Shown here: piece after piece, positions 8,767 to 15,458 of the stretch
Numbering within the stretch: the stretch's first letter is position 1
Layout: each line of letters begins with the position of its first letter
NCBI GenBank assembly: GCA_023807065.1
Contig: JAJJLU010000875.1
Location: 1-15,458, forward strand
Length of the DNA: 15,458 bases
Direction: 5' to 3'
Origin: Isotricha intestinalis
Taxonomy: Eukaryota; Ciliophora; Litostomatea; Vestibuliferida; Isotrichidae
Notes under the pieces: model-generated
Seen by the model: only the letters and a program-made list of their open reading frames with translations
Told to the model about the DNA's origin: nothing
Databases searched by the model: none
Translations under genes and position numbers: made by a program

Positions 8767-9621
8767 ATGTCAAATTCAATTAATAAAATATATTTTAAAT
8801 CAAATGGATTACAAACTGATACTATCAATTTTTCTAATGTTAATATTAAAAAAGCTTTAGAACCTTATTTAAGAATTCAAAAAAAAGAAATTTATAGTAA
8901 AATATTATCAGAAAGAAAAAAATTAAAACAAATAAATTTATTAAGCGATGAATTTGAAAATTTATTTTATCAAGAAAAACAAAAAAAATTTAGTCAAGAA
9001 AAGATAAACAAAAAAAAATATATAGATTTAAATAATTTTACTTTTGAAAAATCAAGAAATTTATTTAAAAAAAATCCAAAATTTATGACAAGTTTAAAAG
9101 AAAAATTAAAAATTAAAAACATAGATTTAATAACAAATTTAGATATAAAAAAACTAAAAATAAACGAAACAACAAAAAATTTTCATGGAAAAAAAATTTT
9201 AAACAATTCAAATTTTACTCAGAATAATAGGAAAAAGAAATTAAATAATTCAACATTAAATTTAAATAAATCAAATAAAAATTTTAAAACAATTTATGAT
9301 AATAATACAATAAAACCATATAATTTTCATAAAATGTTTTCAATGAAAATAATTAAAAGAAATTATCCTTTAAATCATAATTCAATAAATGAATCAAATA
9401 TAGAATTTAATAATAATTTAATTGATAAAGATTTATTATTTATTAAAAATATGAAATTAAAAAAAAATATAATTACTAAACAAATTTTCAAATTAAAAAC
9501 AAGAAATTTTGTTAATCAAATTAAAAAATCATCTTCTACAAAAAAAATAAATCTTCATGAAAGTGATTCTTATATAGAAAAAAGTTTACCATATATAAAC
9601 AAAGTTTCAATTGAAAAATAA
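8767..9621 (+). CDS. Basic Lys/Asn-rich protein of unknown function
   Basis: The product has 284 residues and ends in TAA. The start is only 59 bases after the stop of the coiled-coil gene, the tightest spacing in the window, so its promoter must be very short or lie inside the upstream gene. Residues 28-75 (IKKALEPYLRIQKKEIYSKI then a KKLKQINLLSDEFENLFYQEK segment) have the hydrophobic spacing of a helical domain. The rest is basic, Asn/Lys-rich and probably disordered. No signal peptide, membrane helix or catalytic motif is visible. The strong positive charge would allow binding to nucleic acid or acidic polymers such as tubulin tails, but this is speculation. The family is not recognised. 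Confidence 0.82.
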   Translation: MSNSINKIYFKSNGLQTDTINFSNVNIKKALEPYLRIQKKEIYSKILSERKKLKQINLLSDEFENLFYQEKQKKFSQEKINKKKYIDLNNFTFEKSRNLFKKNPKFMTSLKEKLKIKNIDLITNLDIKKLKINETTKNFHGKKILNNSNFTQNNRKKKLNNSTLNLNKSNKNFKTIYDNNTIKPYNFHKMFSMKIIKRNYPLNHNSINESNIEFNNNLIDKDLLFIKNMKLKKNIITKQIFKLKTRNFVNQIKKSSSTKKINLHESDSYIEKSLPYINKVSIEK

Positions 9622-10117
9622 AACATAATAATAATGATAATTAAAGTAAAATTTCCCTTTTTTTAATCATAAAAAACACCAAAAAAAAACAAATTTTTTT
9701 TAAAATTTTTAAACTTTAAATTTGATAATCATTATTTTTGATTAATGAATTTTAGAAAATTATCAAAACTATTTTTTTATATATTAACAGTATTAACATG
9801 ATTAATATCTTTTATTAAAATATTTTTCAAAAATCTCATTAAAAAAACCATTTTTTATCATTTTCAGTGGAAATTCCAGTTAGATTTTATTTTTTTTTTT
9901 TTTTAGTTTATTTGATTTATTAATAAATTTTTTCCTTATTAACTTTTAATGAATTTAATATTTCAATAAAAGAATAAAATAAAAATATTAAAAAAAAATA
10001 ATAAATTTTTGAAAGACATAAATTTTACTCTTTTCTAAATATTATATATTTAATAAAACAAGTTTTTATTTTATAAAGCTAAAAAAATAATTATTTTTAT
10101 TAATTTTGTTCAAAATA
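9622..10117. other. Intergenic region, 496 bases, with a 15-T run
   Basis: There is no open frame of interest and no RNA gene signal. The region contains a 15-T homopolymer at 9890-9904, preceded by a mixed stretch (CAGTGGAAATTCCAGTTAG). It holds the 3' flank of one gene and the promoter of the next. Homopolymers like this are also the most error-prone positions for assembly. Confidence 0.6.
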
Positions 10118-11377
10118 ATGAAAGGATTATTTAATCAATCAAATCAAAATGAAAAACAAAATCCAATTAAAATAATAGATGAAAATCATATTCCAATAAG
10201 TATAAATTCAAATCCAAATCGAAATAAATTTTATTTTAATCAACCTAAATCTAATATTGCAACATCTTATTTTTCAATTGGTTCAAAAATAAAAAAAAAT
10301 AGTAAAAATAATCTTTCATTACAAAAAGTAGAAAAAAATTATAATAATAATCAAATTTTATCTTTTCATATTAAATCAAAAACTAAAAATAGTTTAATTT
10401 CTAATTCTCATAATTCAAATAATAATACTTTACAATCAAATGATACTTTTTTTTTAATGAAAGATAAATATTTAAAAGAAAATATTAAACATAATTTAAA
10501 AAAAAAACCTTTAAAAATTCAATTATTTAAAGCAGAAACTTTAAAATTAAAATTAAAATTTCCAACTGAAAGAAACAATAATAATTTAAGTAGAAATAAT
10601 AGAAATTTTTCTTATGAAAATCAAGAATCAAATAAATTAAATTTTCCTAATTGTAATCATAATAAAATAAGTAAAACTTTAATTACTTTTAATAATTGTA
10701 ATAAAAGCATATTTTTATCAAAAAAAAAAAATAGTAAAAAAACAAAGAAGAAAATATACGTTAAAAACTTAATTGATAATAATTCAGTAAAATATAAAAC
10801 TTTAGATTTAAAAAATAATAAGAATTATATAAATAATCCTTCAGAACAATATTTTAATAATGAAAATAACATTAAATTAAATTTAAATCCAATTTTAGAA
10901 AAAAGCAAATTTGAAAATAAAGAAAATAAACATTTAACAAATATTAATGAAGAAACAAAACTCGTTTTTTTAGAAAAAGAATATAAAAAAGAAAAAATAA
11001 AATCTTTTGATAAAAAAATCCAATTTTCAAATTTAATAAATAATAAAAAAAAGAAAAAAATAAATCAAATAAATCAATTATTTAATATAAATAATTTAAA
11101 TGATTTACCAAAAAAAAATATTGATGCAAGTATAATGGATTTATATTCAGTTGTTAAAAAAATTAATTTTAATTCTATTAAGTGTGATAGTAATGATAAT
11201 ATTTTTTCTTATAATAATAATTGTTATCTTAGTTATTCGAAAAATTTTGAAAATCAATTTAACGAAAATTATAATTTTATATTTTCAAGTAATCAAAAAA
11301 TTAAATTTGATAATTTATCAACTCAACAAAATTCAAATGAAAAAAAACTATTTAAACTTGACAAAGAATTAAATTAA
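10118..11377 (+). CDS. Asn/Lys/Ser-rich protein of unknown function
   Basis: The product has 419 residues from ATG 10118 (MKGLFNQSNQNEKQNP), ending in TAA. The frame is open four codons further upstream to a TTG, but a nuclear gene should start at the ATG, which has an A-rich CAAAATAATG context. The chain is dominated by Asn, Lys and Ser with Asn repeats (about residues 95-105, 150-165) and is probably disordered. Slightly more ordered segments are residues ~120-150 (FFLMKDKYLKENIKHNLKKK) and ~340-352 (IDASIMDLYSVVKKI). Several Cys/His occur around residues 183-202 (FPNCNHN, FNNCNK), too irregular to call a zinc site. No domain is recognised and function is unknown. It is the last ordinary gene before the G/C-rich island. 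Confidence 0.8.
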   Translation: MKGLFNQSNQNEKQNPIKIIDENHIPISINSNPNRNKFYFNQPKSNIATSYFSIGSKIKKNSKNNLSLQKVEKNYNNNQILSFHIKSKTKNSLISNSHNSNNNTLQSNDTFFLMKDKYLKENIKHNLKKKPLKIQLFKAETLKLKLKFPTERNNNNLSRNNRNFSYENQESNKLNFPNCNHNKISKTLITFNNCNKSIFLSKKKNSKKTKKKIYVKNLIDNNSVKYKTLDLKNNKNYINNPSEQYFNNENNIKLNLNPILEKSKFENKENKHLTNINEETKLVFLEKEYKKEKIKSFDKKIQFSNLINNKKKKKINQINQLFNINNLNDLPKKNIDASIMDLYSVVKKINFNSIKCDSNDNIFSYNNNCYLSYSKNFENQFNENYNFIFSSNQKIKFDNLSTQQNSNEKKLFKLDKELN

Positions 11378-11757
11378 AAAAGTTATTATCATTGATATAA
11401 ATATATAAGTATTTAAATTTTATTTATTTATTATTATTTATATTATTAAAGTGGTGATTTAAATATATAATTTAATATATTATTAGTAATTTAAAAAAAT
11501 AAAAGAAATTTCATTATAAAAAGAAGGTAATAATGATAAAACAATAATTAAATTATAAAAAGATAATATTAATTCTAATTTTACCATCATTGAAAATATT
11601 TAAAATACTTTTTAATTAAATTCTATTTTATTTCATTATTTCTTATTTTTTTCTTCATTTTTTCATTTAATTCTTTCTTTTCTTTGTTATATTTTCAATT
11701 AATATTCTAAGTTCTTTACTTTTTTATTATATTTTCTTTATTACTTTATTTATGCTT
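11378..11757. other. Intergenic region before the island, 380 bases
   Basis: A/T-only sequence. Its right half is strongly T-rich on the + strand with C interspersed (TTTCTTATTTTTTTCTTC type), so the minus strand reads as a Lys/Glu-like composition with many stops. This could be a decayed coiled-coil coding fragment or simple composition bias. No gene is supported. Confidence 0.5.
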
Positions 11758-11773
11758 TATTAGGGATTGTAGG

Positions 11774-11783
11774 TTGGGCCCAA
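11774..11783. repeat. G/C-rich palindrome TTGGGCCCAA
   Basis: A perfect 10-base palindrome just inside the left end of the candidate element. It is enclosed by a wider imperfect inverted pair, GATTG (11765-11769) and CAATC (11781-11785). Such a G/C-rich palindrome stands out in this genome and could be a protein-binding site of the element, or chance. Confidence 0.45.
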
Positions 11784-11973
11784 TCATCAATTTAATTGTT
11801 ATATAAATTTATCAAGTAAACAATATTTATTTAAATAATTATTTTATTTAATCAATTGGCGAATAGAAAATAATTAACTAATTATTCCAAAAAAAGATTC
11901 TTAAAATATTTATTTATTTTTGCCTTTGATAAATTATATCAAAAATTGAGAATTATTCAATTCATTTTAGCTT

Positions 11974-12267
11974 TTAATACCAATTTTTTTTCTTGAAGTG
12001 TTCCCATGCTTTTGTTGGATTTCCATATCTTCCTTGAATATAATTTAATCCCCAATTTATTTGAGTTTTATAGTTAGTTTTCCAATCTTGTCCAGCGGAT
12101 GACATTTTATTTCCTGGATATGCTTGTGGTATTCCATATGCTTTATCAGGATCTCCTTCTTGAACATTCTATCCACTTTCTTCTTCCCAAAGAGACACTA
12201 AATTATTATAATCATCATTTGACCAACCATAATCTTTACATCTAGCTTCTGCATAGGATTTAGCCAT
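11974..12267 (-). pseudogene. Bacterial-type lytic transglycosylase (SLT/lysozyme-like) domain with an in-frame TAG
   Basis: From ATG 12267 the minus strand reads MAKSYAEARCKDYGWSNDDY, then LVSLWEEESG, a stop, NVQ, AYGIPQAYPGNKMSSAGQDW, QINWGLNYIQGRYG and AWEHFKKKNWY, ending in TAA at 11974. This is the whole lytic transglycosylase/aggregation-promoting-factor C-terminal domain of secreted Gram-positive proteins. It has the catalytic Glu (codon 30, in the ESG motif), the AYGIPQ motif, the Trp-rich core and the terminal WY. Such domains cleave peptidoglycan between MurNAc and GlcNAc. Codon 33 (12169-12171), Trp in relatives (ESGWN), is TAG: one G-to-A change from TGG. The other six Trp codons are TGG and there are no frameshifts. 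The G+C of 12001-12240 is about one third, above the neighbours. An upstream in-frame TAA leaves no signal peptide. Horizontal transfer is inferred; inactivation is likely but recent. Confidence 0.85.
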
Positions 12268-12382
12268 TCTTTATATATATTTAATAATGAGATAGCTTTA
12301 TATATTCAAATTTTTATATTTTTATTACTATAAATCTAGCTATTATTTAATTAATTAATTATTAAATTTTTCTTATTTCTTT

Positions 12383-12630
12383 TTATTTAATTATATAAAA
12401 TAAATAATAACATTTATATATAATCAGGTAAATGGAGATTTGGGAATCGGGGATTTTGATAATTCCTTCACCCTTAAGCTCCAACTTTTAAGGATTTGCC
12501 TTTAAGATAAAGTTTTTAGGCACTTCTGCAAAGTCAAAGTATGGTCGGTATTCTATAAGATTTCCAATGATATGGGCCAGTATTACGCTATATACAGGGA
12601 AAATCTGATACTCTTCTCCCTAATCCACCA
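12383..12630. other. Unidentified G/C-rich segment with a minus-strand protein-like frame
   Basis: By hand count 12421-12600 is about 37% G+C, far above the surrounding sequence. On the minus strand, 12619-12488 is open for 43 codons (contains EYRPYFDFAEVPKNFILKAN). After one TAA the same frame stays open to 12383 (KLELKGEGIIKIPDSQISIY). The + strand is also open for about 35 codons (KIKFLGTSAKSKYGRYSIRF). I recognise none of these. Both edges carry telomere-like tracts: GGAGATTTGGGAATCGGGGA at about 12434-12453, and CTCCCTAATCCACC on the right. A T run near 12645 could end a polymerase III transcript. Bacterial DNA, a decayed gene and a structured non-coding RNA are all possible. Confidence 0.5.
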
Positions 12631-12869
12631 AAATATTTTGAATAATTTTTTATATCAATAATATAATAGAAATTCAATTAATATAAAGAAAATTCATTTT
12701 TTTTATAATATCTCCCTTAATATAATTATAAAGTCATTTATAGAAAATATTGAATTAATGATTTAGATTTGAACTTCTCATTTTTTTAAGAAAAAGTTGA
12801 ATTCCAATTTATAGAATTAAATTATAAAATGAATAAATTTATAAAATAAATAAACAGTAATCCCTAATA

Positions 12870-13175
12870 CTTAAAATAATTATAACTCAATTAAAAAATA
12901 AAAAGATAAATAAAAAGTTTATTTTAACAAAAATATAAAAATAATTATTAAATTTATACTATTTTGAGTGAATTATTTTATCATTTAATAAAAGTTATTT
13001 ATATAGAAAAAAAGTTATTGCTGAATAAATTAAAAATATTTCTTTCCTAATTCCCAAATAAAAACATATTATTCAAACAAAAAATAGAAATTTAAAGATT
13101 AATGTTGTTCTTTATAATTTTTAATTTGTAAAAAAATTAATGATATAATAAATTTTATTATTATAAAATTAAATT
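12870..13175. promoter_or_regulatory. Upstream region of the kelch gene, 306 bases
   Basis: A/T-only spacer that must contain the promoter of the downstream + strand gene. It has short T and A runs and no recognisable motif. One CCC (near 13052) is the only G/C-rich triplet in it, so composition returns to background right after the proposed element end. Confidence 0.5.
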
Positions 13176-14912
13176 ATGGGAACCTGTGGAGAACAAAAAT
13201 TAAAAAAAGCAGAAAGTAACTCAAAAGAAAATAAAAAAGAAGAAACAAATAATATAAATAATGAAAATATAAAATCAGAAAATTTACAAACAGAAAATTT
13301 ACAAACAGAAAATTTACAAATAGAAAATTTACAAACAGAAAATTTACAAACAGAAAATTTACAAACAGAAAATTTACAAAAAGAAAATTTACAAAAAGAA
13401 AATTTACAAACAGAAAACACAAAAACAGAAAATATAAAAACAGAAAATAGAAAAAAAGATATAAAAACAGAAAATATAAAAACAGAAAATATAAAATCAG
13501 AAAATATAAAAACAGAAAATTTAAATACAGAAATTATAAAAACAGAAAATATAAAAACAGAAAATATAAAAACAGAAAATATAAAAACAGAACCTACAGA
13601 ATTTTCAGAAGGGAAAATAAAAATAATATTTAAATATGAAAATGAAATAATATATAAAAATTATTACAATCGAGAAACAAAAGTAAATGAAATAATAAAT
13701 GATTTTCTATTTCTAAAAGAAAAAAACGATGATTATACATATATATTTAATAATGAGATAAAATATGTTTTAGACAATAAAAAAGAAATAGAAGAAGACA
13801 ATATATTAAAAAATATATTATTAAATAATGAAGATATAACATTAAATATAAATATAAATTTTTGTGGATTAAAAAATATTCCTTTTAATATAGATAAATA
13901 TATTTATGATAGATTAGAAGTTATTGGAAAACCAATTAAACTAGATAGATTTTTAATATTTAATTTTTATAAAGAAACAAATATTTTAAAACAATTAATT
14001 TTAGAAAATGAAAATATTGAAGAAAGTGAAATAAAATATTTTTCTTCAATAAGTTCTTTTTGTAATGGTTTAAATAAATTATATATTTATGGAGGAGAAA
14101 AAAATGAAAAAGAAATTGGAATTTTTTGGACAATAGATTTATTAAATAATAAAATAAATCAAATTAAACCTAAAGAAAAATTACAACCTCTTATTTTTCA
14201 TTCTTTAATATTTATTCCTAAAAAATATATTTTTATTATTGGTGGAAAAAATAATAATAAAACTTTTTATTTTGATATTGAAAAAGAAAAATTTATTTTT
14301 TTTTCTGAAATAAAAGAAAATTTGATAGAACCTTCTTTAATATTTATTAATAATAAATATTTATATGCAATTTCAAATATAAAAAAAATGAAAATAATAA
14401 GAGCAAATTTAAGAGAAGAAAATAAATGGGAAAAAATAAATATTTTAATTCCTGAAAATATAAATTTTTCTCTAAAATTTTTTGCAATATGTAAATATGA
14501 TAAAAATAAAATATTTTTTATAGGAGGAGAATCATTAAATAAAAAGCAATATATTTTTCAATATAATTATAATAAAAATCAAATTTTTCAATCAAAAACA
14601 ATTTTAACTGAGTTTGATTTTATAGAAAAAACTTTCATTCCTTTAAATGATGTTTATTATGCTATTTTACCTAATATTCAAAAAGGAATTTTTAAAATGA
14701 TATTATTTAATAAATTAAAAGGAGTTATTGAAATTGTTCGTTTTGAATTTGATAATAATTATAAAAGTTCAAGTATTGTTAAATTTTTTCCAAACGAAAA
14801 AAAAAATGTCATCGAATTCAGTTTAAATATGCCAAGTAAATTTAATATTGAAAATTATTATAATTTTCAAGAATTTTATGAAAAATTATTTTTTGATGAT
14901 GATAAGAACGGA

Positions 14913-14953
<41 letters not shown>

Positions 14954-15023
14954 TCAAGAAAATCAGTTTTTTATTTTTAATAATGAGTATATTTCTACTA
15001 AAAAAAAAAATAAAATGAATTAA
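13176..15023 (+). CDS. Kelch-repeat beta-propeller protein with pentapeptide-repeat N-terminus and ubiquitin-like segment
   Basis: The product has 615 residues and ends in TAA; the start is ATGGGAACC. After MGTCGEQ, residues 35-140 are a pentapeptide array (ENLQT then ENIKT units). Residues ~147-227 (GKIKIIFKYENEIIYKNYY ... NEIINDFLFLKE ... VLDNKKEIEED ... LNI) have the beta-beta-alpha-beta layout of a ubiquitin-like fold. Residues ~285-525 form kelch-type blades, with hallmark double glycines at 306-307 (LYIYGGE), 356-357 (IFIIGGK) and 450-451 (IFFIGGE). The spacing is about 47-50 residues per blade, with a degenerate blade around 400. Residues 580-593 are poly-Asn. Kelch propellers bind proteins; partner and process are unknown. 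The N-terminal Gly-Thr-Cys could be lipidated, but Glu at position 6 does not fit the usual myristoylation pattern. It is the last gene before the telomere. Confidence 0.88.
13278..13595 (+). repeat. 15-base tandem repeat coding ENLQT / ENIKT pentapeptides
   Basis: Nine ENLQ(T/I/K) units (13278-13412) are followed by about eleven ENIKT-type units with small variants (ENTKT, ENRKK, ENLNT, EIIKT). The first block is almost identical at DNA level (GAAAATTTACAAACA), so it expanded recently. The second block is also regular. The unit is a multiple of three, so copy number can vary in frame. It also opens false frames on the minus strand (KFSVC and FLFVN repeats). Confidence 0.95.
14913..14954 (+). 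repeat. AAT run coding 14 Asn
   Basis: A nearly pure AAT tract near the 3' end of the kelch gene, with one AAC close to its end. It follows the propeller region in a disordered tail. It is the same kind of microsatellite as the one in the CXC gene. Confidence 0.95.
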
Positions 15024-15440
15024 AATATAATAAAGATTTTTTTTGACTTTTATTTATTTATTTATATTTGTTTTTGAATTTTTAAAGGTTTATTTTAATT
15101 AGAATTTGATTTTTGCATTTTTATTTTATTGAATAGATATTTTGATTTTTTATTACATTAATATAATTTTTTTAAAATAAAGATATTTTTTATTTTTTCT
15201 TTAATTGATAATTAAATTTCTTTAATCTTTTAATTATTTTTGTTTTATATTCTTTTTTATATTTAAATAAAGGATATTGCTTTAATTATTTTATTTTTTT
15301 ATAATTAATTTTAGAATTATTTTTTTTGTTTCTAATGCTAAAGAAAATTTCATAAAATATTAAAAAGAATAAAAATAAAATTAAAATTTATAATTTTATA
15401 TAATAATACTAAATTTATTCTCTTTTTTATCAATTATAAT
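15024..15440. other. Subtelomeric non-coding sequence
   Basis: About 417 bases of A/T sequence, T-rich on the + strand, with no open frame or RNA signal. It holds the 3' flank of the kelch gene. No subtelomeric repeat family is visible, which fits a short macronuclear chromosome end better than a long heterochromatic subtelomere. Confidence 0.6.
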
Positions 15441-15458
15441 GGGGATTGGGGATTGGGG
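15441..15458 (+). repeat. Telomere: GGGGATT repeats at the sequence end
   Basis: Two and a half exact copies of GGGGATT (CCCCAAT on the other strand) end the window and are the most G-rich sequence in it. They begin abruptly after ATAAT. The G-rich strand runs 3' toward the end, as in a right-hand telomere. Only 18 bases are present, so internal telomere-like sequence cannot be fully excluded. Confidence 0.8.

Larger units (their letters stand above)
11758..12869. mobile_element. Candidate TA-bounded element with 11-base terminal inverted repeats
   Basis: TATTAGGGATT at 11758-11768 is matched exactly in inverse by AATCCCTAATA at 12859-12869. Both ends start in TA, as expected for Tc1/mariner-type insertions and for TA-bounded ciliate eliminated sequences. 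The interval between them holds most of the GGG or CCC triplets in the window, so composition and the repeat mark nearly the same segment. A further partial copy of the motif (TCCCTAAT) lies at 12617-12624. The cargo is a bacterial-type lysozyme domain relic and an unidentified G/C-rich stretch. There is no transposase frame, so it would be non-autonomous or decayed. Alternatively the end motifs are degenerate telomere repeats (AGGGATT versus GGGGATT) from a joined chromosome end. Confidence 0.4.

Noticed and set aside
10106..10117. TTG as start of the Asn-rich gene
   Set aside because: A nuclear eukaryotic gene should start at ATG; one lies four codons downstream in a typical A-rich context.
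10919..10933. KEN-box-like ENKENK motif in the Asn-rich protein
   Set aside because: In a chain this rich in Lys, Glu and Asn the motif is expected by chance.
11151..11372. Second + strand frame inside the 10118-11377 gene
   Set aside because: It is a +1 shadow of the longer frame, Ile/Leu/Lys-rich with no start context of its own.
12421..12456. Telomerase RNA template
   Set aside because: The minus strand has AATCCCC but continues GATTCCC, which would not template GGGGATT repeats exactly.
13169..13422. Two minus-strand repeat frames (KFSVC and FLFVN)
   Set aside because: A 15-base repeat without stops opens several frames at once; only the + strand frame continues into a folded domain.

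Overview
The window looks like a gene-dense, extremely A+T-rich nuclear chromosome end from a protist, most likely a ciliate macronuclear chromosome. It finishes at 15441-15458 in GGGGATT repeats (CCCCAAT on the other strand), which read as telomere. Further support comes from long intronless genes, short A/T-only spacers, Lys/Asn/Glu/Ile-rich proteins, AAT-coded Asn runs, and TAA as the stop of every intact gene. The long frames stay open under the standard code, so stop codons do not appear to be reassigned. A standard-code ciliate with CCCCAAT-type telomeres fits a litostome. I recall this repeat for the rumen ciliate Entodinium caudatum, but that is memory and was not checked. The left edge cuts through a gene, so only the right chromosome end is present.

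Layout. Positions 1-3011 (minus) carry a very long coiled-coil protein with three kinds of internal repeat, truncated by the window edge. It is transcribed divergently from a tandem + strand series: a small CXC (LIN54/TSO1-like) DNA-binding protein (3255-3917), a Lys/Asn/Ser-rich unknown (4772-5845), a long coiled-coil protein split by an apparent +1 frameshift (6229-8707), a basic unknown only 59 bases downstream (8767-9621), an Asn-rich unknown (10118-11377), and a kelch-type beta-propeller protein with a pentapeptide-repeat N-terminus (13176-15023). About 420 bases of featureless A/T sequence separate the last gene from the telomere.

The odd part is 11758-12869, where most of the window's GGG/CCC triplets are concentrated. 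It is bounded by an exact 11-base inverted repeat, TATTAGGGATT ... AATCCCTAATA, which starts and ends in TA. Inside, on the minus strand, is a 97-codon bacterial-type lytic transglycosylase (lysozyme-like) domain, complete except that one conserved Trp codon is TAG. Beside it is a roughly 200-base segment of about 37% G+C that I cannot identify. I read this as a horizontally acquired, possibly TA-bounded element carrying a peptidoglycan-hydrolase relic, sitting between ordinary ciliate genes.

No operon-like logic is expected in such a genome. The coiled-coil and disordered proteins suggest cytoskeletal or cortical roles, but only the CXC, kelch and transglycosylase assignments rest on recognisable motifs.
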